Source: Zoogloea oleivorans
GTDB taxonomy: Bacteria > Pseudomonadota > Gammaproteobacteria > Burkholderiales > Rhodocyclaceae
Length of the DNA: 64,000 nt
Assembly (NCBI RefSeq): GCF_008107625.1
Contig: NZ_SDKK01000002.1
Coordinates: 159,756 to 223,755 of the forward strand
Direction of reading: 5' to 3'
A program made the position numbers and the translations under genes. Within the stretch, counting starts at the first letter, position 1. The number at the start of each line of letters is the position of its first letter. Positions 36,861-51,293 of this stretch are shown one piece after another. A model generated the notes under the pieces. That model did not search any database, was not told the origin of the DNA, and saw only the letters and a program-made list of their open reading frames with translations.

Positions 36861-37154
36861 ATGCAAAAGCGTACTGTCCAGCGAGGCCGCCCTGTCGGAT
36901 CGACCACCTACGAACCTGAGCCTGCGCTGGCCTTCGGCCTGGCGGTTCGTGCGGCACGGATGGAACAGGGAATGGCTCAGGAGGAGCTGGCGTCGTTGGC
37001 GGAAATCGAGCGCTCCCACATGGGAAAGATAGAACGGGGTGAGCACATGCCCACGCTGGCGCTGATCCTCAGAATCGCCGGGGCTCTGAACAGAAGTGCC
37101 GCTGATCTGATCGCTGTGACGGAGGATAACCTGCGCTCGGGGCCAAAGACGTAA
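36861..37154 (+). CDS. Xre-family helix-turn-helix regulator
   Basis: The 97-residue protein begins with a basic arm (MQKRTVQRGRPVGSTTYEP), then a Cro/C1-type HTH: LAVRAARMEQGMAQEELASL, AEIERSHMGKIERGEHMPTL and ALNRSAADLI. It lacks any additional domain. It is divergent from the LysR-fragment gene with AT-rich sequence between them and is likely a regulator of element maintenance or of its neighbours. Confidence 0.82.
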   Translation: MQKRTVQRGRPVGSTTYEPEPALAFGLAVRAARMEQGMAQEELASLAEIERSHMGKIERGEHMPTLALILRIAGALNRSAADLIAVTEDNLRSGPKT

Positions 37155-37181
37155 CCGGTGAACGGCACCGGGCTTTGCCTG

Positions 37182-38081
37182 TTACTCGTCGATTTGAGCG
37201 TGTAGACGCGCCATAAAGCGGTCCAGAGGTATGGCGCAAGGGGTGTCCGCGCCACTGTCCGGTCGTAACAGGTACGTGGTGTGGGTGACATTTTGGGCCG
37301 CGAGAGGACGAGTCACCACGTCGGGGCGATGACAAACTCTGATTCGTGCAGCGTTCGCGAACCCAACGCCATAACCGGCTGCGACCAGCGTCAGCATCAT
37401 GTCCATCGAGGCGACGTGCTCGACGGCGCCGGGTTTGCCCGTCGCGGTGTGCAGCAATCGATCCAGCTCGCAATTGCTCCGCCCGAACAACCGGGGATCA
37501 GCCATTACGAGCGGATAACGCACCAACTCCTCCAAGGGCACCTGCTTGTGAACGAGCAGCGGATGCCGTGCCGATACGGCCACGACCAGCGGATCAATCC
37601 AGATCGGTTCGGCAACGATTCCATCCCCGACGTCGGTGGTATGTGCAAACCCCACATTGAAGCTGCCCGAACGCAGTCCGCGCACCTGCTCGGCCAGCGT
37701 CGCTTCTGTCAAACGTATCTCGACTTCCGGATCTTCCTCGCGACAGCGTGCGAGAAAGCCAGATAGCCGCGGATCGATGCAGCCGCAGGGGACGGCGATG
37801 CGAAGAATCCCCTGATAGCCTGACGAAACCGCTTTTACGTTTTCACGGGCAAGTTCCAGCGTCGAGAACAACCGAAGCACATCCTGGAGATAAACTGCAC
37901 CGGCCTGTGTCAGCCGTGTGCCGCGGCGGTCACGATCGAATAGCAGTGCGCCAAGTTCGTCTTCGAGCTCCTTGATGGTACGGGACAGGGGGGACTGCTC
38001 GATATGCAGCCTTTCAGCAGCACGGGTGAAGTGCAGTTCCTCCGCCAGGACAGCGAAGCAGCGAAGGTGGCGCAACTCCAT
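37182..38081 (-). CDS. LysR-type transcriptional regulator
   Basis: A complete 299-residue LysR protein. The N-terminal HTH reads MELRHLRCFAVLAEELHFTR, then AAERLHIEQSPLSRTIKELE. The ligand-binding half includes GILRIAVPCGCIDPRLSGFL and VAAGYGVGFANAARI. The C-terminal half is similar to the stand-alone domain protein upstream, suggesting related origin. It might respond to an aromatic effector, but it is separated from the bph genes by about 580 bases and no binding site was identified. Confidence 0.87.
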   Translation of the reverse strand: MELRHLRCFAVLAEELHFTRAAERLHIEQSPLSRTIKELEDELGALLFDRDRRGTRLTQAGAVYLQDVLRLFSTLELARENVKAVSSGYQGILRIAVPCGCIDPRLSGFLARCREEDPEVEIRLTEATLAEQVRGLRSGSFNVGFAHTTDVGDGIVAEPIWIDPLVVAVSARHPLLVHKQVPLEELVRYPLVMADPRLFGRSNCELDRLLHTATGKPGAVEHVASMDMMLTLVAAGYGVGFANAARIRVCHRPDVVTRPLAAQNVTHTTYLLRPDSGADTPCAIPLDRFMARLHAQIDE

Positions 38082-38665
38082 GGTTTGTCCTCCATCGTGA
38101 TGTTACCGTACGGTTCCACTTGCAGCCTCGGGATACTTGCAGTTCTAGTCAAATCACGAGGACTGTCGGTTGGACCGCCTATCCAGAAGCGATGAATTAC
38201 TCGTCAGGCGCTACTGAAATACTAGACGGGAACCCAATGGGATTTGCTCGCAGCCTCGCGTCCAAGCCGTTCCGAACCAGGTATGTTTGACCCGTTCAAT
38301 AACAGCCAAGGCGTGCGTCAGATCGATATGGCTGTACGGGCCGGTACGTGGTGGATAGGCGCGGTCGGTAGCGATACCACAGTAGATCTGCACAGCCTTC
38401 CGAGTCAGACGGGACGCGGGGCGGAAGAGCGCAAAGGAAGGCGACTTTCCTTCGCAACTAAAACAGCCCTTTCATTGGACGCGACCACGACCATGCAGGC
38501 GATACACGATGAGGCTATGTGAGTCTTGTATAAGAAGGACTTGGTTCCACAACCAGCGGTAACGCCTTCATGAGACCATCAACTCGATTTCTCCTTCCAA
38601 TCAATTCGGACGCATTACCCAATTATCTGGAAGAAGAAATTTCGCCGGATGCGCAGAACGCTCAA
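38082..38665. other. 584-base stretch without a recognised gene
   Basis: Both strands carry only short frames. One left-reading frame (38211-38393, including YCGIATDRAYPPRTG and LTHALAVIERVKHTW) is open for 60 residues but matches nothing I recognise. It may be debris from insertion or deletion at the downstream end of the catabolic operon. Confidence 0.4.
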
Positions 38666-39490
38666 TCAATGCGGCTTGCTAAGAAAGTCTACAACCAATC
38701 TACAAAAGTCATTGGCGGCTTCAATTTGCACCCAGTGCCCACAGCGAGCAAAAGAATGCAACTGGACGTTCTCCAATAGTTGAAAAAGACGAAGACTGCT
38801 TGACAGTGGTACCACCTGGTCATCACGGCCGTGAATCAAAAGCACCTCATTCGCGAGGTTGCGAATTTGCTCATCCGAGCTCGCCAGTGCGTCAACCCAG
38901 CGCTGCCGAGGAGCGGGGAACATACTGCCGAATGACTCTTGAAAGCCTGGCCGAATGCTTGCCTCATAACGCAGTTTTGCAAGTTCATCATTCACAAGCG
39001 AACGATCGAAGGCAAATATATCCAGCAGGTTGCGCATTTTTTCAATTGACGGCGTATAACCCCAAACTGCATCCAGCCCAGGGGTAAGTTCAAAATGTGT
39101 TCCTGCTGCGCCCATCAAGACCAAACGGCCAACGCGTTCGGGGTGCTTAACGGCGGTTGCGATTGCAAGGGCACCACCGAAAGAATTCCCAATAAAATCT
39201 GCACGCTCGATTTTTAATGCGTCAAGCATACCTATGATGTGCCCAACCCAATTATCCTTTGAGTAGATGTAATTCTTCGGGCGCTCTGTAAAACCGAACC
39301 CCGCCATATCCGGTGCTATGACGCGAAATAATTGCCCCAGTGTTGGCAACACCAAGCGCCAATTTGCATAAGCGCTGACACCTGGACCCGATCCGTGAAT
39401 AAGAAAAACAGGATCTCCTGTTCCGAGCTCGTGATAATTGGTCTTAATTCCAGCAGCGACGATTTCTTTTCCAATTTCTACGTTGGTCAT
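38666..39490 (-). CDS. Meta-cleavage product hydrolase (XylF/TodF/CumD-like)
   Basis: This 274-residue C-C hydrolase has the oxyanion motif HGSGPGVSAYANWR, nucleophile Ser103 in GNSFGGALA, acid at GRDDQVVP (223-224) and His252 in RCGHWVQIE. It resembles 2-hydroxymuconic semialdehyde-type hydrolases that cut the ring-fission product of alkylbenzene catechols, giving a carboxylic acid and 2-hydroxypentadienoate. A separate BphD is encoded three kilobases upstream in the same operon, so the strain may handle both aryl- and alkyl-substituted fission products. It is the last gene of the operon. Confidence 0.85.
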   Translation of the reverse strand: MTNVEIGKEIVAAGIKTNYHELGTGDPVFLIHGSGPGVSAYANWRLVLPTLGQLFRVIAPDMAGFGFTERPKNYIYSKDNWVGHIIGMLDALKIERADFIGNSFGGALAIATAVKHPERVGRLVLMGAAGTHFELTPGLDAVWGYTPSIEKMRNLLDIFAFDRSLVNDELAKLRYEASIRPGFQESFGSMFPAPRQRWVDALASSDEQIRNLANEVLLIHGRDDQVVPLSSSLRLFQLLENVQLHSFARCGHWVQIEAANDFCRLVVDFLSKPH

Positions 39491-39583
39491 TTCAATTTCC
39501 TAGTTAATTCACCATAAAATATTAAAACAGGTAGAATCTTGTAATTTTAAGATTTGCACAACCATGACAATTTCAACTTAATA

Positions 39584-40966
39584 TCAAACCCAAAAACGAT
39601 AAGTGAAGGCAAAAGTGGCACTATCTTGGGCGTGATTTATTTCGATAGGAGCAGACGTGTTTGGCAATGAAGAGTTTTGCATCGTCTTTTTAAATGAATG
39701 AGTCCAAGCAAAATCAAAACTACTCATAGGTGTAAGTTGGTAACCAAAGCCAAGAGTCCCGAATCTATTTGGAATGGCAGGGATTACAGCCAATACCGTG
39801 TCCGATCTCAAAGCCTGTGTAGTAACACGAGCACCTCCGCGCAATGTCCATTTTCCGGAAGTGTAGGCGACACCCAACGACAATGCAGTCTGGTCCTTAT
39901 AGTTTTGAGGCAGATCAATATCGATATTTTGACCAGCGTTTGAAACAAAGGAGACATGAATATCTTTTACTGCATGTTTCCAGAATACCCTGGAGATATC
40001 CGCCACGACCATCCACTGATCGTCAAAACGATGGCTTATTCCGAAATTCAATTGTGCCGGCGATTGGAAGTCTTTAATACGAATCTTTCCATCTAGCTTG
40101 ACTTGGCCTACCAAGCCGTCAATTGCGGTAAGGGTAGCACTCCCAGTCATGTCATCAAGATGTGTTTCAAGAACGTACGAAGCACCTAGGATCGTATCCT
40201 TGCTGACCTTGTACGTCAGGCCGATTTTCCCTCCCCAGCCCCAGGCGTCGGCGCCACTCGCAATTGGCTCATTCTTGGTGAAGCTCAAATGCGCACCACG
40301 CATATCTGGCAACCCTCCAAGCACAGGGATCAAACTTCCCTGCGCACGCCCGGCGCCAATTAGGGAACCCACTTGATCGGCCCCGAGGAGCATATCTAAA
40401 TTCAGTCCCTGCCACACTGCATCCACGCTTGCGCCAACGGCAAGACTATCAGTCATCTGAAAGCTTGCGGCCATGGGTATATTTAGTGTCAATAAGCGAC
40501 TTGAATTTTCCAAACCCGTATCCAATCCACCTGTTGCACGTGAAAGAAAGCTATCCTTTCCGTACTCTGTGCCTACTCCGCCACGTGCAAAGGCTCCAAT
40601 ACCGAATGCAAATCGTTCGGCACGATAAGCATATGCCATTTGCGGAGCCGCATAGGGTCCTCGGTTGCTGGAATGCTCTTTGGATTTTGCGGATTCGCCC
40701 GTCGCGGTGTTCTTGATTGATAGATCTGTAAAAATGACGTCCATTCCAAGGTGCATTTCCTCCCCAGGCTTGCCAAGGGATAAGGTAGCGGGATTTGTCA
40801 TCATGCCGGCCGCACCGACGTCAAAGGCTGTAGCGGCCCCACCCAATGCCCCAGAAACTGGACCATGACCGACAAAGCGATAAACATCGCTTGTTGTCGC
40901 CAAGGCAGTATAGGATACCCCTGCTAGAGCAACGCCCATTACACTAGATTTAAGATTGAATTGCAT
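39584..40966 (-). CDS. Outer-membrane hydrocarbon channel, TodX/FadL family
   Basis: A 460-residue outer-membrane beta-barrel. The signal peptide is SSVMGVALAGVSYTALA. The mature N-terminus has the hatch-region GGAATAFDVGAAGMMTNPAT, and the barrel ends with an aromatic residue (FTYRFWV), as barrel proteins should. TodX and relatives let toluene and similar hydrocarbons diffuse laterally through the outer membrane. The gene follows bphD in the catabolic operon, with a palindromic element between. A strong GGAGGAGG site precedes the start. Confidence 0.88.
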   Translation of the reverse strand: MQFNLKSSVMGVALAGVSYTALATTSDVYRFVGHGPVSGALGGAATAFDVGAAGMMTNPATLSLGKPGEEMHLGMDVIFTDLSIKNTATGESAKSKEHSSNRGPYAAPQMAYAYRAERFAFGIGAFARGGVGTEYGKDSFLSRATGGLDTGLENSSRLLTLNIPMAASFQMTDSLAVGASVDAVWQGLNLDMLLGADQVGSLIGAGRAQGSLIPVLGGLPDMRGAHLSFTKNEPIASGADAWGWGGKIGLTYKVSKDTILGASYVLETHLDDMTGSATLTAIDGLVGQVKLDGKIRIKDFQSPAQLNFGISHRFDDQWMVVADISRVFWKHAVKDIHVSFVSNAGQNIDIDLPQNYKDQTALSLGVAYTSGKWTLRGGARVTTQALRSDTVLAVIPAIPNRFGTLGFGYQLTPMSSFDFAWTHSFKKTMQNSSLPNTSAPIEINHAQDSATFAFTYRFWV

Positions 40967-41097
40967 ACAGCCTCCTCCATTTTTATATGTTAATTAAAGA
41001 AATCAACCCCGTTTTTTCTAAGCGGTGGCTTACTTCCTGTTCTGTTTAATTGCTTCTGATTATTGATCTCGAAAATCCGAAATTCTTACTTCTCGTT

Positions 41098-41114
41098 CGT
41101 AACCGGTGGTTACG
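41098..41114. promoter_or_regulatory. Palindrome between bphD and porin gene
   Basis: CGTAACC-GGT-GGTTACG is a perfect inverted repeat in the 180-base gap between bphD and the TodX-like gene. The gap is AT-rich apart from this. It could be an operator for a secondary promoter of the porin gene; no regulator can be named. Confidence 0.4.
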
Positions 41115-41146
41115 TAGTAAAGTGGTCAATCGGGCCCCCTTTGGTG

Positions 41147-43089
<1,943 letters not shown>

Positions 43090-43105
43090 GATTATTTTCT
43101 CCGTA

Positions 43106-44053
43106 TCAGTTGGAACCGCAACCGGCCAGTTTGGGGGAACCGGTAGCAACCTTGGGTTCGAGGGTGAGGCGACCAGCAATAATTTCTTCGGCGAACATTT
43201 CGGCGGTACGGGCACCGGCAGCAGTCATGATGTCGAGGTTACCGGCGTAGGTCGGGAGGAAATCCCCGAGTCCGGTGACTTCCATGTAGACGGACACACG
43301 GTTGCCGTCGAATACTGGGCCGTTGACCAGGCGATAGCCCGGCACGTATTTCTGGACTTCCTTGATCATGGCGTGGATGGATTCAGTTATTTTTTCCTGA
43401 TCGGGCGCGGTTTCGGTCAGGCAATGCACGGTGTCGCGCATGACAAGCGGTGGTTCGGCCGGGTTGATGATGATGATGGCCTTGCCTTTTTTGGCGCCGC
43501 CGACCTTTTCGACGGCACCGGCGGTCGTGCGGGTGAATTCGTCGATATTCTTGCGGGTGCCGGGGCCGGCGCTCTTCGAAGAGACAGTGGCGACGATTTC
43601 GCCGTAAGCGACCGGCTGGACACGGGAGACGGCAGCGACCATCGGGATGGTGGCTTGTCCGCCGCAGGTGACCATATTGACGTTCATTTCGCGCTTGCCG
43701 ACGTGCTCGACGAGGTTGACCGGCGGCACGCAGTAGGGGCCGATGGCCGCCGGCGTCAGGTCGATCATCAGGACGCCGAGCTCATTGAGCTTACGACTAT
43801 TCTCGGCATGGACGTAGGCGCTGGTCGCATCGAAGGCGATCTGGATGCTATCGGCGAGGACATGCGGCAGGAAGCCATCGACGCCGGTGGCACAGGTCTT
43901 GAGGCCCATGTCGGCGGCGCGCTTGAGGCCTTCGGATTCGGGGTCGATGCCGATCATCCACACCGGTTCGAGGAAGGGGCTGCGCTTAAGTTTGTACAGA
44001 AGATCGGTGCCGATGTTGCCCGGGCCGATCAGGGCGCACTTAATCTTGTTCAT
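43106..44053 (-). CDS. bphJ: Acetaldehyde dehydrogenase (acylating)
   Basis: A 315-residue enzyme. The Rossmann loop is [13 protein letters not shown]. Catalytic Cys130 lies in [32 protein letters not shown] is in the dimer/NAD region. It oxidises acetaldehyde to acetyl-CoA with CoA and NAD in a tight complex with BphI. Like bphI, its codon use is GC-rich compared with the surrounding operon. A 194-base gap without a gene separates it from bphH. Confidence 0.94.
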   Translation of the reverse strand: MNKIKCALIGPGNIGTDLLYKLKRSPFLEPVWMIGIDPESEGLKRAADMGLKTCATGVDGFLPHVLADSIQIAFDATSAYVHAENSRKLNELGVLMIDLTPAAIGPYCVPPVNLVEHVGKREMNVNMVTCGGQATIPMVAAVSRVQPVAYGEIVATVSSKSAGPGTRKNIDEFTRTTAGAVEKVGGAKKGKAIIIINPAEPPLVMRDTVHCLTETAPDQEKITESIHAMIKEVQKYVPGYRLVNGPVFDGNRVSVYMEVTGLGDFLPTYAGNLDIMTAAGARTAEMFAEEIIAGRLTLEPKVATGSPKLAGCGSN

Positions 44054-44247
44054 TAAAACTCCAATTCATAAAGCATAGATTTGACATGCACATATACACA
44101 ATTCTTTTGGCGGTGGCGTTATTTGCATGGCACGTCCCCCTGCAAACTTAGCCTATTGGAAATCAGTATTGCTGAGGAATACCGCAACACACGGAGTGGC
44201 ATAGTGACTTAGTGGCGTCCAATAACCCCACGTCAATGGCTATCCAG

Positions 44248-45033
44248 TCAGACAAAGGAGACGGAACAACTACCGATACCTCCAATTGCCACACGATAAT
44301 GGTCGCCTGCATGAATACTAAACATACTCGCAAGCGCCCCAGAAAGAATAATTTCTCCTGCCTTAAGTGGAATTCCCAGGCCACCAAGTGTATTCCCCAA
44401 CCAAACTACAGCATTGATAGGAGACCCCAACGCCGCCGCCCCTGCTCCTGTCGCCACAATCTCACCATTTTTTTCCAAGACCATGCCACAAGTTGTTAGA
44501 TCAAGCTTCCTCGGATCGGCCATGGTGTTTCCGAGCACGAATAGGCCGCAGGAAGCGTTGTCTGCTACCGTATCCTGTATCTGGATTTTCCAGTCCCGAA
44601 TACGCGAATCGACAATTTCAAAGCAAGGCATAACAAAATCGGTAGCCGCAAGGACGTCGGCTGCGCTGATTCCTGGCCCCATCAAGTCGCGCTTTAACAC
44701 AAAGGCAATTTCGCCTTCAATTTTGGGCTGAATAAGCGATTCAATTGGAATGCGCGCTCCGTCACAGATAGACATTCCATCGAGCAAATACCCAAAATCA
44801 GGCTGATAGACCTTGAGCAGATCCATTACAGGCCGACTTGTGATTCCAATTTTCTTTCCAACAATTCTCTCTCCTGCTTTTTGGCGGCAGGAAATCATCC
44901 GTAACTGAATTCTGTAAGCGTCATCAACTGAGATACCGGGATAACGGTTGCTCAAAGGCTCGAGCATTCTTTTTGCACATAATGCGTCGTAAAGCTCGTC
45001 TCCCAGCTTGGTGACAATATCTTCATCCATCAT
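44248..45033 (-). CDS. bphH: 2-hydroxypenta-2,4-dienoate hydratase
   Basis: A 261-residue member of the DmpE/MhpD hydratase family. Key stretches are VGKKIGITSRPVMDLLKVY, PKIEGEIAFVLKRDL (metal-binding glutamates) and TGAGAAALGSPINAVVWLGN. It adds water to the dienoate released by the C-C hydrolases to give 4-hydroxy-2-oxovalerate. The start is an ATG-ATG pair behind AGGAG. The gene is AT-rich like bphC and bphB upstream. Confidence 0.9.
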   Translation of the reverse strand: MMDEDIVTKLGDELYDALCAKRMLEPLSNRYPGISVDDAYRIQLRMISCRQKAGERIVGKKIGITSRPVMDLLKVYQPDFGYLLDGMSICDGARIPIESLIQPKIEGEIAFVLKRDLMGPGISAADVLAATDFVMPCFEIVDSRIRDWKIQIQDTVADNASCGLFVLGNTMADPRKLDLTTCGMVLEKNGEIVATGAGAAALGSPINAVVWLGNTLGGLGIPLKAGEIILSGALASMFSIHAGDHYRVAIGGIGSCSVSFV

Positions 45034-45201
45034 GCCATTCAATCTCCTATTCGGAACTTTAGTAAATCACCCGTCTGCCGTCATAGACCGATAGCTTTTG
45101 TTTAGAAAATCATTCAGCTATCACTTTGTCCTAAAGGCGTTTTCCTATTCCCCCCAAACATCTGAAAATCCACCGTTTGGGAAGAATAGTTTGATCACAC
45201 G

Positions 45202-46137
45202 CTATTTTTGTTTCCGGAGCGACTTGTGCCCCCACATGGCTGTGCGACTGTGGCGGGTCATTGTCCAGTTGCAATCGTCAACAGCACGAGCGCCCCAACC
45301 AAATTCCATTTCGAATCCTGATGGCGTCCGGGCATAAAATGAAACCATATGGTCGTTTACATGCCGGCCAATAGTGGTGGTCAGGTAGCTATTGGGCTTT
45401 TCTTCAGCAACTCCAAGATTGGAATCGGTAGTTTGGTAATCAAAACCGTCCAAACGATCACATGCATGCCCAACGTCATCCAGCGTGGCGGCTTGGAGCA
45501 TGAAATGGTGGATGCGCTTAGGCATGGGGGCTTCAGCGATTGCCATGGTATGGTGACGTCCATTGCAATGCAGAAAGTGGCCACGTACCGTCATATCCGG
45601 ACCTAAAGGAATATCGATTACGTCCGACAATTTAAAGCCAAGCACGTCAACGTAAAATGACAAACCCTTGACAACATCTGGAACGGCATAAAAATAGTGC
45701 CCCAACCCTTGGTCTCCCGTTTGAAAGCCTGTTACGCCGGTTGGCGAAACAAAGGGTTTTTCGTAGGAATCCCCCGCGCCATAGAAGATTTCTATTTGCA
45801 TGCCGAACGGGTCTTTGAAGGCAATCAGATCAAGCACATCGCGCTTTTTCGCGAGATCGCCAACATCGCTTATGATTTTTACTCCAGCTTCCTGAAGTCG
45901 GACACGCATTTTTTCTAGAGCACTAGGATTAGCAACTTCAAATCCTGCAAATGCCAGATCATCCAAGTCGCCTTGTTCTACGCCAATACGCCAGCTTCTC
46001 GAATCCATTCGAAAACGGGCCTGTTCATCTGTTGAGCATGGCGTTTCCATCAAACCGGCCAGCTTGGTGAGATACCGCCGCCATTCCGGAACATCGTTTA
46101 CGGAAAACCCCATATAACCCAATGCCTTGATCTCCAT
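45202..46137 (-). CDS. bphC: 2,3-dihydroxybiphenyl 1,2-dioxygenase, extradiol type I, with insertion
   Basis: A 311-residue two-domain vicinal-oxygen-chelate dioxygenase. Iron ligands are His147 (GLGHYFY), His210/211 (RIHHFMLQ) and Glu278 (GFEMEFGW). It opens the catechol ring next to the hydroxyls (meta cleavage). It is longer than typical BphC (about 292-298 residues). Between RLDGFDY and TIGRHVNDHMVSFYA there are about 18 extra residues (QTTDSNLGVAEEKPNSYL) where known enzymes have a tight turn. The metal site is intact, so it is probably active, with a modified loop near the active-site mouth. Confidence 0.9.
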   Translation of the reverse strand: MEIKALGYMGFSVNDVPEWRRYLTKLAGLMETPCSTDEQARFRMDSRSWRIGVEQGDLDDLAFAGFEVANPSALEKMRVRLQEAGVKIISDVGDLAKKRDVLDLIAFKDPFGMQIEIFYGAGDSYEKPFVSPTGVTGFQTGDQGLGHYFYAVPDVVKGLSFYVDVLGFKLSDVIDIPLGPDMTVRGHFLHCNGRHHTMAIAEAPMPKRIHHFMLQAATLDDVGHACDRLDGFDYQTTDSNLGVAEEKPNSYLTTTIGRHVNDHMVSFYARTPSGFEMEFGWGARAVDDCNWTMTRHSRTAMWGHKSLRKQK

Positions 46138-46163
46138 CCTATTTCTCCTTGGTTAGTTATGAA

Positions 46164-47048
<885 letters not shown>

Positions 47049-47055
47049 TCATCAT

Positions 47056-48629
<1,574 letters not shown>

Positions 48630-48655
48630 TTACCTCGTAGATTGGACTTAACTTT

Positions 48656-49111
48656 TCAATCCGCTAAATTTCTTTCTGCATCAACAGCACGGGGTTGACT
48701 CAAGCGGTCGCCTACCTGGCGCCAGAGGCTGATTCCCCATATGATCCACACCAAATGAATAGCAAGTGTAGTAAGCCCAAACCACAGGGTCTCGCTACTT
48801 AAGACCATGCTATAGACATCCCACATTGCGTCGAAAATCTCGATGAACACAACGACAGGAATAATGCCTGCATAGCGAATGGGTTCGCGCAGGGCCCAAA
48901 GAGCGAGCACCCCCACAGCGCCAAGCTGCATCCCGACCACGAGCCACGCATCCTGAAGTAGCATCATGAGTTCCCCTTGAAAGCCATTTCCGACAGAGGG
49001 GTACATCAGCATCAGGACGGCAGCACTACGGGCAGGAAGCAGTCCCAAAAAATTTAGTAAATAAAAAATGCCGATTGCAGCCAGGAACCAGCGGATTGCT
49101 TTATCGTTCAT
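48656..49111 (-). CDS. Small membrane protein between bphA2 and bphA3
   Basis: A 151-residue protein with four hydrophobic segments (WFLAAIGIFYLLNFLGLLPA; QDAWLVVGMQLGAVGVLALW; YAGIIPVVVFIEIFDAMWDV; LAIHLVWIIWGISLWRQVG). It has an unusually strong AGGAGGAAGCA ribosome site. Known bph operons also have an unassigned gene between the dioxygenase small subunit and the ferredoxin, but I cannot say that this is the same family. A role in substrate movement across or within the inner membrane is possible but speculative. Confidence 0.7.
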   Translation of the reverse strand: MNDKAIRWFLAAIGIFYLLNFLGLLPARSAAVLMLMYPSVGNGFQGELMMLLQDAWLVVGMQLGAVGVLALWALREPIRYAGIIPVVVFIEIFDAMWDVYSMVLSSETLWFGLTTLAIHLVWIIWGISLWRQVGDRLSQPRAVDAERNLAD

Positions 49112-49182
49112 TGCTTCCTCCTGAACGACAGGATTCACACCCCCGGTGCGAACCCTGTCGTCGGTTCTCCGATACCCCAGCC

Positions 49183-49737
49183 TTAGAAGAACATGCTCAG
49201 ATTGTTGGCCGTGATCGTGCCTTGATCGAGCAATACTGTGCGCTTGTCGATCTTGAAACCCAGACCATCATTTGCCCGTAGGAGAATATCGCGACGCTCC
49301 CCGACGTAAATGTCAGTCATTCGTTCAAGACGATTGCGATAGCACAAGAAGGCGGAACTCACTTCGAGCTTCTCAGCTGACACTTCGCGCACAATCACAT
49401 TAGTGATCATGTGACGGGATCGGGAAGGGGGGTCTTCGGTCCAGTTAAGGCCTGACAACCTGCCACGGATACGGGCAGTCAATCGACTGTGGTCTTCGTC
49501 GAAGTGGGCGTTACATCCCGGACCGTAGTACTCCAGGTTCGAATTTTTTGTGGTCTGAGTGGTCCGAATTGGAACCCAATAATGGATGTCCTCAGTGAGC
49601 AGGGTTAACCATTCTTGATATTTACGATGATCAAGAAGTTGCGCTTCCCGATAGTAAAACTGTTCGACTGCGTTTTGGAGCTCAAGACTCACAGGCTTTT
49701 CGAGATAATTAAACGGTTGTGTCAATTCTATGGACAT
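49183..49737 (-). CDS. bphA2: Ring-hydroxylating dioxygenase small (beta) subunit
   Basis: The 184-residue beta subunit has the cystatin-like fold: VEQFYYREAQLLDHRKYQEW, LTEDIHYWVPIRTTQ and SRSRHMITNVIVREV, ending NLSMFF. It forms the alpha3-beta3 oxygenase with the large subunit and has no cofactors. It lies 106 bases after bphA1 in the same direction. The intervening gap holds no gene. Confidence 0.94.
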   Translation of the reverse strand: MSIELTQPFNYLEKPVSLELQNAVEQFYYREAQLLDHRKYQEWLTLLTEDIHYWVPIRTTQTTKNSNLEYYGPGCNAHFDEDHSRLTARIRGRLSGLNWTEDPPSRSRHMITNVIVREVSAEKLEVSSAFLCYRNRLERMTDIYVGERRDILLRANDGLGFKIDKRTVLLDQGTITANNLSMFF

Positions 49738-49843
49738 GGAACGTCTCCATCATTTCGTTTGGATCGAAGTATCAGCAAGACTGGCCTGACAAGTTGATCT
49801 GTTTGGTTAGTGCGGAACGAATAGCAATGTGGCCGGTAGTAAA

Positions 49844-51271
<1,428 letters not shown>

Positions 51272-51293
51272 TTAAACTTGCGGCGTAGGTGCT

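Noticed and set aside
44111-44136. A sigma-54-like TGGCACG...TGC in the gap between bphJ and bphH
   Set aside because: The GG and GC are eleven bases apart instead of ten, and the element points against the operon.
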